Assembly (NCBI RefSeq): GCF_004353925.1
Contig: NZ_SMOK01000010.1
Span: 166,551-230,550 of the forward strand
Length of the DNA stretch: 64,000 nt
Reading direction: 5' to 3'
Source: Pseudomonas sp. H9
GTDB lineage: Bacteria > Pseudomonadota > Gammaproteobacteria > Pseudomonadales > Pseudomonadaceae
A model generated the notes under the pieces. That model ran no database searches, was not told where the DNA came from, and was given only the letters and a program-made list of their open reading frames with translations. Below, one piece after another: positions 44,766 to 54,408 of the stretch. Both the position numbers and the translations under genes were made by a program. Every line of letters begins with the position of its first letter. Position 1 is the stretch's first letter.

Positions 44766-45758
44766 ATGCAACGTCTGTCCCTGCTGGCGGCGGGTCTGTG
44801 TCTGAGCGCGGGTGCCTGGGCCGCGACCCCGACCAACGAGCCCGTGCAACCCATCGAACCGGCCAAGGTTACCCGCGCAGACAAAGTCGAGTTAGGAAAA
44901 CAACTGTTCTTCGATCCGCGCCTGTCGCGCTCCGGTTTTATTTCCTGCAACTCCTGCCACAACCTGAGCATGGGCGGCAGCGACAACCTGCCCAGCTCGA
45001 TTGGCCACAACTGGCAGCAAGGGCCGATCAACTCGCCCACCGTGCTCAACTCCAGCCTGAACCTGGCGCAGTTCTGGGACGGCCGCGCCGCCGACCTCAA
45101 AGAACAGGCTGCTGGCCCGATTTCCAACCCCAAGGAAATGGCTTTCACCCATGTCCTGGCCATCGACGTGCTGCGCTCGATTCCGCAGTACCAGGCCACC
45201 TTCAAGCAAGTGTACAAAACCGATGAGATCACCTTGGACGCGGTAACCGATGCCATCGCCGAGTTCGAAAAGACGCTGGTCACGCCCAACGCGCGCTTCG
45301 ACCAGTGGCTCAAAGGCGACAAAAACGCTATTACTCAGGTCGAGCGCGAAGGTTACGAGCTGTTCAAGTCGGTGGGCTGCGTGGCTTGCCACAACGGCCC
45401 GGCCCTGGGCGGCAACTCCTTCCAGAAAATGGGCCTGGTCGAGTCGTACAAAACCGACAACCCCGCCGAAGGCGTGGCCGGCCTGACCGGTAAGGATGCC
45501 GACCGCTTCCTGTTCAAGGTACCGACCCTGCGTAACGTCGAGCTGACTTACCCCTACTTCCACGATGGCGCCTACTGGACGCTGGAAGAGTCAGTGGACA
45601 TCATGGCGCGCTTGCAGTTGGGGCGTAAGCTGAGCGATGCCGAAGTCAGCAAGATCACCGCCTTCCTCAAGACCCTGACCGGCGAGCAACCCAGCTTCGC
45701 CATTCCGCTGCTGCCAGCGTCGACCAACGATACGCCGCGCCCACGTCCGTTCGGGTAA
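44766..45758 (+). CDS. ccpA: Di-haem cytochrome c peroxidase
   Basis: This 330-residue periplasmic enzyme reduces hydrogen peroxide using electrons from small cytochromes c. The signal peptide is residues 1-20 (LLAAGLCLSAGAWAA). The two haem-c motifs are CNSCH (in FISCNSCHNLSMGG) and CVACH (in VGCVACHNGPALGG), with MAFTHVLAIDVL between and the conserved PTLRNVELTYPYFHDG near the C-terminus. An Anr-type box upstream suggests induction at low oxygen. Confidence 0.95.
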   Translation: MQRLSLLAAGLCLSAGAWAATPTNEPVQPIEPAKVTRADKVELGKQLFFDPRLSRSGFISCNSCHNLSMGGSDNLPSSIGHNWQQGPINSPTVLNSSLNLAQFWDGRAADLKEQAAGPISNPKEMAFTHVLAIDVLRSIPQYQATFKQVYKTDEITLDAVTDAIAEFEKTLVTPNARFDQWLKGDKNAITQVEREGYELFKSVGCVACHNGPALGGNSFQKMGLVESYKTDNPAEGVAGLTGKDADRFLFKVPTLRNVELTYPYFHDGAYWTLEESVDIMARLQLGRKLSDAEVSKITAFLKTLTGEQPSFAIPLLPASTNDTPRPRPFG

Positions 45759-45875
45759 GGCTGAAGCCGACCCTGTGCGAAAGTACTGGTCATCTGCGCC
45801 CAACGACCAACGGCGCCCCAGGCCGAAAAAAACTAGCTTCACTGTTCATGTTGCCAACAGCACAAGGTGAAGACG

Positions 45876-46220
45876 ATGAGCATGATGGACTGGGACGCCT
45901 ACCGTAAGCAGTTGATGGCCGGTATCGGCGACCTCAAGCAACTGTCCCCCGACACCGTCAACGGTTATATGACCGCCAGCGGCGCCGGGGCCAAGACCAA
46001 CCACCTGGATGCCAAGACCCGCGAGCTGATTTCGCTGGCCGTGGCAGTGACTACCCGCTGCGATGGCTGCATCGCAGTGCACTCGGCCCAGGCGGTCAAA
46101 CACGGTGCCAGCCGTGAGGAAATTGCCGAAGCCCTGGGGGTGGCCGTCGCCATGAATGCTGGGGCTGCCCTGGTGTATTCGGCACGGGCCCTGGATGCGG
46201 TGGGCAAGCTCGAGCAGTAG
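45876..46220 (+). CDS. Carboxymuconolactone decarboxylase / AhpD-like protein
   Basis: This 114-residue protein has the AhpD-like core RELISLAVAVTTRCDGCIAV followed by HSAQAVKHGAS, where the CxxC and the downstream His are the peroxidase or disulfide-relay residues of the family. Start ATG at 45876 after AAGGTGAAG. It probably helps detoxify peroxides, in keeping with the upstream peroxidase gene, though the two are about 120 bp apart. Confidence 0.9.
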   Translation: MSMMDWDAYRKQLMAGIGDLKQLSPDTVNGYMTASGAGAKTNHLDAKTRELISLAVAVTTRCDGCIAVHSAQAVKHGASREEIAEALGVAVAMNAGAALVYSARALDAVGKLEQ

Positions 46221-46303
46221 CGATAAGCGTGCCGGCATGCACAAACAGTTGCATGCCGGCAGCAACGCTTTCAGACTCGCGGTTCAACCCAGCAGGAACC
46301 GCC

Positions 46304-46861
46304 ATGATTCACATCCGCCCCATGACCGCCGCCGATTTCGAACGCTTCTGGCCAACGTTCCAGGCCATTGTCGGTGCCCGCGAAACCTACGCCTTCGACG
46401 CTGGCATGAGCCAGGAGCAGGCACGTCAATTGTGGCTGGAAGCACCGCTTCACACCCTGGTTGCAGAAGAAGATGGCGAGCTGCTCGGCTCTTATTACCT
46501 CAAGGCCAATGCCGCCGGCCCCGGCAGCCATGTGAGCAACTGCGGTTACATGGTCAGCGACGCCGCACGCGGGCGCGGTGTGGCCCGGTTGATGTGCGAA
46601 CACTCACAACGCCTGGCCCGCGAACAGGGCTTTCTCGCCATGCAATTCAACTCGGTGGTGGCCACTAATGAAGTGGCCGTGGCCCTGTGGCAGAAGCTGG
46701 GCTTCGAAGTGGTCGGGCGTTTGCCGCGCGCCTATCGCCACGCGCGCCTGGGCCTGGTGGATTGCCTGGTGATGTACAAATGGCTGGAGCAACCGCAGCA
46801 GCCGATGCTGATCGGGCGCAAGAACATCGAAGCGGTGGTTTCGCGCAAACGCGGCCGCTGA
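46304..46861 (+). CDS. GNAT-family acetyltransferase
   Basis: This 185-residue protein has the acetyl-CoA-binding segment NCGYMVSDAARGRGVARLMC and the tail NEVAVALWQKLGFEVVGRLP. The ATG at 46304 has AGGAA upstream. A substrate cannot be inferred; it resembles small-molecule or amino-group acetylases. It is followed by a REP and the cobalamin riboswitch. Confidence 0.9.
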   Translation: MIHIRPMTAADFERFWPTFQAIVGARETYAFDAGMSQEQARQLWLEAPLHTLVAEEDGELLGSYYLKANAAGPGSHVSNCGYMVSDAARGRGVARLMCEHSQRLAREQGFLAMQFNSVVATNEVAVALWQKLGFEVVGRLPRAYRHARLGLVDCLVMYKWLEQPQQPMLIGRKNIEAVVSRKRGR

Positions 46862-46869
46862 AATCAACA

Positions 46870-46940
46870 GTAGGAGCGGGCTTGCCCCGCGATACGCTGG
46901 GCCTGACACACTGCAATCGCGGGGCAAGCCCGCTCCTACA
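46870..46940. repeat. REP palindrome
   Basis: Inverted TAGGAGCGGGCTTGCCCCGC pair between the acetyltransferase gene and the riboswitch; likely boundary between transcripts. Confidence 0.9.
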
Positions 46941-46979
46941 AGTCGTTGACTGCAAAGGCTTTCGATGTTCAGATGCGCG

Positions 46980-47165
46980 CCAGTTTCAGGTGTCCTGCGC
47001 CGCCGTGCGCAGGGTGAAACGGGAAGCCGGTGCGTCACCTCTGGTGATTAGTCCGGCGCTGCCCCCGCAACGGTAAGCGAGCGAAGCCTTCGAAACACCA
47101 CTGTGCCACGGCATGGGAAGGTGAAGGCCTTCATGACCCTCGCAAGCCCGGAGACCGGCCTGAAG
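46980..47165 (+). promoter_or_regulatory. Cobalamin riboswitch
   Basis: Conserved blocks appear in the expected order: GGTGTCCTGCGCC, GGGAAGCCGGTG, GCTGCCCCCGCAACGGTAAG and the B12 box AGCCCGGAGACCGGCC. The element ends about 120 bp before the receptor ATG at 47284. Adenosylcobalamin binding should repress the receptor. Confidence 0.93.
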
Positions 47166-47283
47166 CTTTGTTTGGCAACCCCGCGGTGGGCGGGCGCAGG
47201 CCGATTTGCGGGCGCCTGCGCGCGCAATTCCTCCATGCGTTGTTCCCTCCGGGATTCATTCCTTCCAATGATTGTGGAACGAC

Positions 47284-49413
47284 ATGTCCCGTTACTCCAA
47301 GCTTCATACCCTCACGGCCACGTGCCTGGCATTCTCCGTGCCTTGCTTCGCTGCTGAAAACGAAAACACCGCCCTGGCCTTACCCTCAACGGCCATCACC
47401 AGCAGCAGCGACAACGACCCTATCAGCCTGGCCACAGCGTTGCCCGCTGGCTCGCGCTTGAACCTCAGCGCCCTGGACACCCCAGCCAGCACCAGCAGCA
47501 TCAGCGCCGAGGAAATCGAAGGGCGCAACAACCGAAGCGTTCAGGATGCAGTCACCCGCTCACCGGGCATCACTTCGGTAGCGACACCAGGCAATGGCAA
47601 CACAGCACTATCAGCCCGAGGCTTCCAGGGGCACGGATCGGTGATGACCCTGTTCGACGGCTCACGCATGTACACCGGTGCCGGCACCCAGACCTTCCCG
47701 GTCGATCCGTGGATGGTCGAACGCATTGACGTGATCCGCGGCCCGGCGTCGGTGCTGTATGGTGAAGGCGCCACCGGCGCGGTGATCAACGTGATCCCGA
47801 AAAAGCCATTCCTCGGTGAGATCCACAATCACCTGCGCCTGGGCTACGGCTCGTACGACCGTCAGCAACTGGGCCTGGACAGCGGCGGCTCGTTGAGCGA
47901 GCGCCTAAGCTACCGCCTCACCCTCAATCAACAGGCCAGCAACGGATGGGTGGATCGCGGCAGTTCAAACAGCCTGGCGATGAGCGCCGCCCTGCGCTTC
48001 GACGCCAGCGACACCCTGAGCTTTACCCTCGCCCACGAGCGCGGCGACGCCGAGCCGATGAACTACTTCGGCACACCGCTGATTGACGGCCACTACCGCG
48101 ACAGCCTGCGCAAGAAGAACTACAACGTGCGCGATGACGTGCAGCGCTACCACGACGAGTGGACCCGCTTGAACACCGACTGGACCCTGAGCGATTCGGT
48201 CAGTGCCAGCAACCAGCTGTACTACATCAAGAGCCGTCGGCACTGGCGCAACGCCGAGGACTACACCTGGGACAGCAGCCTGGGTCAACTGCAACGTGGC
48301 AGCTACCTTGAGATCAAACACGATCAAGAACAAATCGGTGATCGCCAGAGCTTTACCTTCGATCACAGCCTGTTCGGCCTGAGCAGCAAAACCGTGGTCG
48401 GTGCCGAATACAACCGCATTCGCTTCGGCATCAACAGCAACTCGCCCTACGACGATGTCGGTGGCGACTTTGTCGACCCCTGGAACCCGGCACCGGGGTA
48501 TTTTCACAGCAATAGTCCGACGCGCCCGCAAACCCAAAGCACCACCCGCACCTTTGCCCTGTTCGCTGAAAACCGCACACAGCTGTCTGATCGCTGGTCG
48601 CTGGTGACCGGAATTCGCCGTGATCAGAACCATATCGACCGTGACAACCTGGTCAACGGCAGCCGCACTGACCGCAGCCTCAGCGGCGGCAACTGGCGTG
48701 CCGGGTTGGTGTTTGCCGTGACCGATGAACTGTCGCTGTACGGGCAGTATTCCACCAGTGAAGATGGTGTCAGCGACCTGGTGACCCTCAGCCCCAGCCA
48801 GCAGAACTTCGACCTGACCGAAGCCAAGCAAACCGAGTTTGGCCTCAAGCAGTTGTTCTGGGACGGGCGCGGTGAGTGGACGTTGGCGGCCTATCACATC
48901 GTCAAGAACAAGCTGTTGGTCGACAACCCGGTGACCCACCAGAAAGAACAAGCCGGGCAACAGACCTCCGACGGCCTGGAAGCGACTTTGGAACTGGCCC
49001 TTGCCAACCAATGGCATGTCTCGGCCAACGCCTCGGTGGTGCGTGCCAAATACGACGACTTCGAGCAAACCGTTAATGGCCAGTCCGTCTCCCGTGCTGG
49101 CAACCGCCCCAGCAACGTACCGCGACGTACCGCCAACCTGTGGCTGAGCAAAGGCCTGGGCTACGGTGTGGATGCGGGCATGGGCCTGCGTTATGTCGAT
49201 GCGCGCTACGCCGATACCGCCAACACCCAGACGGTGCCGGGTTTTACCGTGGTCGATGCCAACCTCGGCTGGCAGATGCTGCCTGAAGTGCGCCTGGGCC
49301 TGCAGGTGAACAACCTGCTGGATCGCCGCTATGCCGCGACCGCCCACAGTGGCGAGCAGTGGTTGATGGGTGAGCCGCGCTCGTACTTCGCGACCGTGGA
49401 TTACAGCTTCTGA
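47284..49413 (+). CDS. TonB-dependent receptor under B12 control
   Basis: This 709-residue outer-membrane receptor has a signal peptide (LTATCLAFSVPCFAAE), a plug domain (SISAEEIEGRNNRSVQDAVT, VERIDVIRGPASVLYGEGAT) and a C-terminal barrel ending in the aromatic YFATVDYSF. It has the plug typical of siderophore receptors, yet it sits directly behind a cobalamin riboswitch, so cobalamin or a related corrinoid or metal chelate is its likely substrate. The ATG at 47284 is preferred over a TTG at 47272. It has no STN domain and no FecIR partner. Confidence 0.92.
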   Translation: MSRYSKLHTLTATCLAFSVPCFAAENENTALALPSTAITSSSDNDPISLATALPAGSRLNLSALDTPASTSSISAEEIEGRNNRSVQDAVTRSPGITSVATPGNGNTALSARGFQGHGSVMTLFDGSRMYTGAGTQTFPVDPWMVERIDVIRGPASVLYGEGATGAVINVIPKKPFLGEIHNHLRLGYGSYDRQQLGLDSGGSLSERLSYRLTLNQQASNGWVDRGSSNSLAMSAALRFDASDTLSFTLAHERGDAEPMNYFGTPLIDGHYRDSLRKKNYNVRDDVQRYHDEWTRLNTDWTLSDSVSASNQLYYIKSRRHWRNAEDYTWDSSLGQLQRGSYLEIKHDQEQIGDRQSFTFDHSLFGLSSKTVVGAEYNRIRFGINSNSPYDDVGGDFVDPWNPAPGYFHSNSPTRPQTQSTTRTFALFAENRTQLSDRWSLVTGIRRDQNHIDRDNLVNGSRTDRSLSGGNWRAGLVFAVTDELSLYGQYSTSEDGVSDLVTLSPSQQNFDLTEAKQTEFGLKQLFWDGRGEWTLAAYHIVKNKLLVDNPVTHQKEQAGQQTSDGLEATLELALANQWHVSANASVVRAKYDDFEQTVNGQSVSRAGNRPSNVPRRTANLWLSKGLGYGVDAGMGLRYVDARYADTANTQTVPGFTVVDANLGWQMLPEVRLGLQVNNLLDRRYAATAHSGEQWLMGEPRSYFATVDYSF

Positions 49414-49423
49414 AATTACTTTC

Positions 49424-49497
49424 GGTGGGAGCGGGCTTGCCCCGCGATAGCGCGCTGCCTGACACACCGCTAGCGCGGGGCAAGCCCGCTCCTACCA
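49424..49497. repeat. REP palindrome
   Basis: Inverted GGTGGGAGCGGGCTTGCCCC pair just after the receptor stop; probable transcript end. Confidence 0.9.
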
Positions 49498-49627
49498 AGT
49501 GGATATCTGCAAAAAGGTGATTATGCTTCTAACAACCTTGCAGCAATGCAAGACCGCGAACCCCAGGGCCAGGGTGCGGTAATTCTTGTAGGTGCTCCGG
49601 CCTGTTAAAACAAGTCGGAGAATACTC

Positions 49628-51304
49628 ATGGCGGCAATCGATAGCACGTCCAGTGGCAGCACGCCCAACCGCGGCATCACCAAGGAAGAGCGCAAAGTCA
49701 TTTTTGCCTCGTCCTTGGGCACCGTGTTCGAATGGTACGACTTTTACCTGTACGGTTCCCTCGCCGCGATCATCGCCAAGCACTTCTTCGCTGGCGTCAA
49801 CGAAACCACCGCCTTCATCTTCGCCCTCCTCGCGTTTGCCGCAGGCTTTGCCGTACGCCCCTTCGGTGCCATCGTGTTTGGGCGGCTGGGTGACATGATC
49901 GGGCGCAAATACACCTTCCTGATCACGATCGTCATCATGGGTGTGTCTACCGCCATCGTCGGTTTGCTACCCAGCTACGCAAGCATCGGCGTTGCAGCGC
50001 CGATCATCCTCATTACCCTGCGCCTGCTGCAAGGCCTGGCGTTGGGAGGGGAATACGGTGGTGCGGCGACCTATGTGGCCGAGCATGCTCCACAAGGTAA
50101 ACGAGGCTACTTCACCTCATGGATTCAAACCACCGCGACCCTGGGGCTGTTTCTCTCGCTGCTGGTGATTCTGGCCTGTCGCACGGTGCTGGGCACTGAA
50201 GCCTTCGAAGCCTGGGGCTGGCGCATTCCCTTCCTGCTGTCGATCCTGCTGTTGATCGTGTCGGTGTACATTCGCCTGCAGTTGAGCGAGTCGCCAGTGT
50301 TCATGAAAATGAAGGCCGAAGGTAAAGCCTCCAAGGCACCGTTGACTGAGTCCTTCGCTCGCTGGGACAACCTCAAGGTGGTGATCATGGCCTTGCTGGG
50401 CGGCACTGCCGGTCAGGCTGTGGTGTGGTATACCGGGCAGTTCTACGCGCTGTTTTTCCTTCTGCAGATGCTCAAGATCGACCCGCAAACCGCCAACCTG
50501 CTGATTGCCGGATCGCTATTGATCGGCACACCGTTCTTCATTTTTTTCGGCAGCCTGTCTGATCGCATTGGCCGCAAAGGCATCATCATGGCCGGCTGCA
50601 TCATCGCGGCGCTGACCTACTTTCCGATCTTCAAGGCATTGACTGAATACGGGAACCCGGATGTGTTCATCGCCCAGGAGAAAAACCCGGTCACGGTGAT
50701 TGCCGACCCCAACCAGTGCTCGTTCCAGTTCGACCCAGTGGGCAAAGCCAAATTCACCAGCTCTTGTGACCTGGCCAAGAGCATCCTGGCCAAACGTGCG
50801 ATTCCATACGAGAACATGAAGGCTGAGCCGGGCACAGTCGCGCAAATACGCATTGGCGACAAAGTGCTGCAGAGTTTCGAGGGCACCGGCATGCCGGCCG
50901 CCGACTTCAAAGCCCAGAACGATGCCTTCACCGCCACCCTGACCACAGCCCTCAAAGACGCCGGTTACCCGGAAAAAGCCGACCCGAGTAAAACCAATTA
51001 CCCCATGGTCTTGCTGCTCCTGACGATCCTGGTGATCTACGTGACCATGGTCTACGGCCCGATTGCCGCCTGGCTGGTGGAATTGTTCCCCACCCGCATC
51101 CGCTACACCTCGATGTCGCTGCCCTACCACATCGGTAACGGCTGGTTCGGCGGCTTCCTGCCGACAGTGGCGTTTGCCATGGTCGCAGCCACCGGGGATA
51201 TCTACTACGGGCTGTGGTACCCGATCGTGATTGCGGTGATGACCGCCATCCTCGGGATTCTGTTTTTGCCGGAAACCAAGGACCGGGATATCCATCACGG
51301 CTGA
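49628..51304 (+). CDS. MHS-type MFS transporter with large internal loop
   Basis: This 558-residue protein has metabolite:H+ symporter motifs (SSLGTVFEWYDFYLYGSLAA, IVFGRLGDMIGRKYTFLITI, LALGGEYGGAATYVAEHAP). An unusual hydrophilic insert of about 120 residues, from about 345 to 460 (including NQCSFQFDP and SSCDLAKS), lies between membrane helices in the second half and ends where YPMVLLLLTILVIYV begins. Substrate unknown; the family moves compounds such as shikimate, betaine or dicarboxylates. The ATG at 49628 is chosen as the first that fits the family. Confidence 0.88.
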   Translation: MAAIDSTSSGSTPNRGITKEERKVIFASSLGTVFEWYDFYLYGSLAAIIAKHFFAGVNETTAFIFALLAFAAGFAVRPFGAIVFGRLGDMIGRKYTFLITIVIMGVSTAIVGLLPSYASIGVAAPIILITLRLLQGLALGGEYGGAATYVAEHAPQGKRGYFTSWIQTTATLGLFLSLLVILACRTVLGTEAFEAWGWRIPFLLSILLLIVSVYIRLQLSESPVFMKMKAEGKASKAPLTESFARWDNLKVVIMALLGGTAGQAVVWYTGQFYALFFLLQMLKIDPQTANLLIAGSLLIGTPFFIFFGSLSDRIGRKGIIMAGCIIAALTYFPIFKALTEYGNPDVFIAQEKNPVTVIADPNQCSFQFDPVGKAKFTSSCDLAKSILAKRAIPYENMKAEPGTVAQIRIGDKVLQSFEGTGMPAADFKAQNDAFTATLTTALKDAGYPEKADPSKTNYPMVLLLLTILVIYVTMVYGPIAAWLVELFPTRIRYTSMSLPYHIGNGWFGGFLPTVAFAMVAATGDIYYGLWYPIVIAVMTAILGILFLPETKDRDIHHG

Positions 51305-51366
51305 AACAGAGGCTGTACGCGACATGGCGGGTTGGGCGATGATCACGCCCCCCCGCTTTCAATGGA

Positions 51367-51804
51367 ATGAATATGCACGATCTAATGAGCGTCTTTGCCC
51401 TGTGTGTCGTCGTCCTTTTTTTAAAGATGCTGGCGATTTCCTGTTATCAGGGTTTTTATCGCATCAGCCGCCTGACCTTCAAAAACGCCGAAGACGCAGG
51501 CTTTGTCGGGCGCCAGCCCAGCCCGCAAGAGTTGCCACAGGTCAGCCGCGCCGCGCAGGCCTGGGCCAATGACCTTGAGAACATTCCGGTGTTTTTTGTG
51601 TTGGGCGCATTGTGTCTGCCGTTCAACCCGCCATTCGTGCTTACCGCCGGGTTGATGGTGCTGTTCACAGCAGCGCGCGTGGCACACACCGTGAGCTACC
51701 TGGCACGCTGGCAGCCTTGGCGCACGATTGCTTATGCAGTGGGGGTCATCTGCCTGTTAGGCCTGGCGGGAATGGTAGCAATGGGCGCGATACGTTGGAG
51801 CTGA
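51367..51804 (+). CDS. MAPEG-family membrane protein
   Basis: This 145-residue protein has four predicted helices and the family signature in the first loop (GRQPSPQELPQVSRAAQAWA), followed by NDLENIPVFFVLGALCLPF. MAPEG proteins are glutathione-dependent membrane transferases; activity here is not shown. The start at 51367 or the in-frame ATG at 51373 are both possible. Confidence 0.88.
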   Translation: MNMHDLMSVFALCVVVLFLKMLAISCYQGFYRISRLTFKNAEDAGFVGRQPSPQELPQVSRAAQAWANDLENIPVFFVLGALCLPFNPPFVLTAGLMVLFTAARVAHTVSYLARWQPWRTIAYAVGVICLLGLAGMVAMGAIRWS

Positions 51805-51840
51805 CACACCGCTATCGCGGGGCAAGCCCGCTCCCACTGG
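51803..51840. repeat. Half REP element
   Basis: A single arm, ATCGCGGGGCAAGCCCGCTC, without an inverted partner, follows the MAPEG gene. Confidence 0.75.
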
Positions 51841-51854
51841 CGAGCGCAAAAAAA

Positions 51855-51885
51855 CGGGATTGACGCAGTCACTGCGTCAATCCCG
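51855..51885 (-). terminator. Rho-independent terminator of the carboxynorspermidine operon
   Basis: The perfect 15-bp arm CGGGATTGACGCAGT and its complement are separated by one base. On the minus strand it is followed by TTTTTTT, so it ends the transcript from 54276 to 51916. Confidence 0.9.
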
Positions 51886-51915
51886 CCCGGTTACCACCTG
51901 TGAACTAACGGTCTA

Positions 51916-53151
51916 TCAGTTCCAGGGACGGTCGCCATTCTCATCTTTGATGCGAGTCGGCAAGCCCATCACGTCCAGCGCCTTGAGGAACGGCTCAGCC
52001 GGCAGCTCCTCGACGTTGGCCATGCGCTGTACATCCCACTCACCACGTGCGACCAGCAAGGCCGCAGCCACCGGTGGTACACCGGCGGTGTAGGAGATGC
52101 CCTGGCTGTCGGTCTCGACGTAGGCCTCTTCATGGTCGGCCACGTTGTAGATGAAGATCTCACGTGGCTGGCCATCCTTGGTGCCTTTGACCAGGTCACC
52201 GATGCAGGTCTTGCCGGTGTAGCCCGGTGCCAGCGAGGAAGGATCGGGCAGTACTGCCTTGACCACTTTGAGCGGCACGACTTCCAGGCCCTCAGCGGTT
52301 TTGACCGGTTGCTCGCTGAGCAAGCCAAGGTTTTTCAGCACGGTAAACACGTTGATGTAGTGTTCACCGAAGCTCATCCAGAAACGTACGTTCGGTACGT
52401 CGAGGTTCTTCGACAGCGAATGCACTTCGTCGTGGCCGGTCAGGTACAGGTTCTGCGAGCCTACCACTGGCAGGTCGTCAGTACGCTTGACCTCGAACAT
52501 GGTGTTGCTGGTCCACTGGCTGTTCTGCCAGCTCCAGACCTGTCCGGTGAACTCACGGAAGTTGATTTCCGGATCGAAGTTGGTGGCAAAGTATTTGCCA
52601 TGTGAGCCGGCATTGACGTCGAGAATGTCGATCGAATCAATGCGGTCGAAATACTGTTGTTGCGCCAACGCCGCATAAGCGTTGACCACACCCGGGTCAA
52701 AGCCTACGCCGAGAATGGCGGTAATGTTCTTCTGCTGGCATTCTTCGAGGTGTTTCCACTCGTAGTTGCCGTACCAAGGCGGCGTTTCGCAGATTTTGCC
52801 CGGTTCTTCGTGGATGGCGGTGTCCAGGTAGGCCACGCCGGTATCGATGCAAGCACGCAGCACCGACATGTTGAGGAAGGCGGAGCCGACGTTGATGACG
52901 ATCTGCGATTCGGTTTCGCGGATCAGCGCCTTGGTCGCTTCGACATCCAGCGCATTGAGCGCGAACGCTTTGATTTCAGCCGGCTGCTTGAGGCTGCCTT
53001 TGGCCTTGACGCTGTCGATGATGGCCTGGCATTTGGAGATGTTGCGCGACGCGATGGCAATACGACCGAGTTCGTCGTTGTGCTGCGCGCACTTGTGGGC
53101 CACCACCTTGGCGACACCTCCTGCACCAATGATAAGAACGTTCTTCTTCAA
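51916..53151 (-). CDS. Carboxynorspermidine/carboxyspermidine dehydrogenase (saccharopine dehydrogenase family)
   Basis: This 411-residue NAD(P)-dependent enzyme has the N-terminal dinucleotide motif VLIIGAGGVAKVVAHKCAQH and the saccharopine-reductase segment GVGFDPGVVNAYAALAQQ. It should condense aspartate beta-semialdehyde with a diamine and reduce the product to the carboxy-triamine. Its neighbour at 53179-54276 decarboxylates that product, giving spermidine or norspermidine; the 27-bp spacing on one strand supports an operon. Which triamine is made cannot be read here. Confidence 0.92.
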   Translation of the reverse strand: MKKNVLIIGAGGVAKVVAHKCAQHNDELGRIAIASRNISKCQAIIDSVKAKGSLKQPAEIKAFALNALDVEATKALIRETESQIVINVGSAFLNMSVLRACIDTGVAYLDTAIHEEPGKICETPPWYGNYEWKHLEECQQKNITAILGVGFDPGVVNAYAALAQQQYFDRIDSIDILDVNAGSHGKYFATNFDPEINFREFTGQVWSWQNSQWTSNTMFEVKRTDDLPVVGSQNLYLTGHDEVHSLSKNLDVPNVRFWMSFGEHYINVFTVLKNLGLLSEQPVKTAEGLEVVPLKVVKAVLPDPSSLAPGYTGKTCIGDLVKGTKDGQPREIFIYNVADHEEAYVETDSQGISYTAGVPPVAAALLVARGEWDVQRMANVEELPAEPFLKALDVMGLPTRIKDENGDRPWN

Positions 53152-53178
53152 TTTCTCTATCTCTCCTTATCTGCCAGC

Positions 53179-54276
53179 TCAGGAAAGGCTGGACAGGTAG
53201 TCTTCAAAACCGAACTCACGAACCACCTCGACACTACCGTCGAGTTGTTTCACTACGATGGACGGCATTTTCAGGCCGTTGAACCAGTTCTTCTTGACCA
53301 TGGTGTAACCCGCTGCGTCAACAAACGACAGCCGATCGCCGATGGCCAGCGGACGATCAAATTGGTATTCGCCGAAGATGTCTCCGGCCAGGCACGACTT
53401 GCCGCACACCATGTAGGTGTGTTCGCCGGTGCTTGGCGCCAGCTTGGCGTTAAGGCGGTAGATCAGCAGGTCGAGCATGTGGGCTTCGATGGAGCTGTCG
53501 ACCACGGCCAGGTGCTTGCCGTTGTACAGGGTGTCGAGCACGGTGACTTCCAGCGAGGCGCTCTGGGTGATGGCCGCTTCGCCCGGTTCCAGATAGACCT
53601 GCACACCGTATTTCTCGGAGAACGCCTTCAGGCGCGCGCAGAAGGCGTCAACTGGATAGTCGTCACCGGTGAAGTGGATACCGCCGCCCAGGCTCACCCA
53701 CTCGACCTTGTGCAGCAGGTGACCGAAGCGCTCTTCGATGGTGCCCAGCATCTGGTCGAACAAGCCGAAGTCATTGTTCTCGCAGTTGTTGTGGAACATG
53801 AAGCCGGAGATCTGCTCGATGACTTCCTCGACCTTCACCGGGTCCCATTCGCCCAGACGGCTGAACGGACGCGCCGGGTCGGCCAGCAGGTAGTCGGAGC
53901 TGCTCACTTGCGGGTTGACACGCAGGCCGCGCACGGTGCCTTCGGTCTGCTCGGCAAAACGCTGCAACTGGCCGATGGTGTTGAAGATGATCTTGTCGCA
54001 GTTTTCGACCATCTCGCCGATTTCGTCGTCGGCCCAGGCCACGCTGTAGGCGTGCGCTTCGCCGGCGAACTTCTGACGGCCCAGCTTGAGCTCGTAGAGC
54101 GAAGACGACGTGGTGCCGTCCATGTACTGCTGCATCAGGTCGAACACCGACCAGGTAGCAAAGCACTTGAGTGCCAGCAGCGCCTTGGCGCCGGAGTTTT
54201 CACGCACGTAGGCGATCTTCTCCATGTTGCGCAGCAGCTTGGTTTTATCGATGAGGTAGTACGGCGTTTTGATCAT
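53179..54276 (-). CDS. nspC: Carboxynorspermidine decarboxylase
   Basis: This 365-residue PLP fold-III decarboxylase has LALKCFATWSVFDLMQQYMD (lysine of the barrel), SLGGGIHF (glycine-rich turn), YLEPGEAAITQSASLEVTVL and the C-terminal substrate loop MVCGKSCLAGDIFGEYQFD. The start at 54276 (MIKTPYYLIDK) matches the family; an upstream ATG at 54318 has a better AGGAAGG site but would add 14 odd residues. It is the first gene of the two-gene operon leading to spermidine or norspermidine. Confidence 0.93.
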   Translation of the reverse strand: MIKTPYYLIDKTKLLRNMEKIAYVRENSGAKALLALKCFATWSVFDLMQQYMDGTTSSSLYELKLGRQKFAGEAHAYSVAWADDEIGEMVENCDKIIFNTIGQLQRFAEQTEGTVRGLRVNPQVSSSDYLLADPARPFSRLGEWDPVKVEEVIEQISGFMFHNNCENNDFGLFDQMLGTIEERFGHLLHKVEWVSLGGGIHFTGDDYPVDAFCARLKAFSEKYGVQVYLEPGEAAITQSASLEVTVLDTLYNGKHLAVVDSSIEAHMLDLLIYRLNAKLAPSTGEHTYMVCGKSCLAGDIFGEYQFDRPLAIGDRLSFVDAAGYTMVKKNWFNGLKMPSIVVKQLDGSVEVVREFGFEDYLSSLS

Positions 54277-54408
54277 TTCGAGGCCCCCGGCCAGGCCGGC
54301 CAAAAAAAGGACACGCATTGTGCCCTTCCTCGATGGTTATCGAAAGGGAGAAAAACGCTTTTCGCCACGTCAATGGTCGTCAGGGCCCTGTTTTGGCCGT
54401 TTGTGAGG

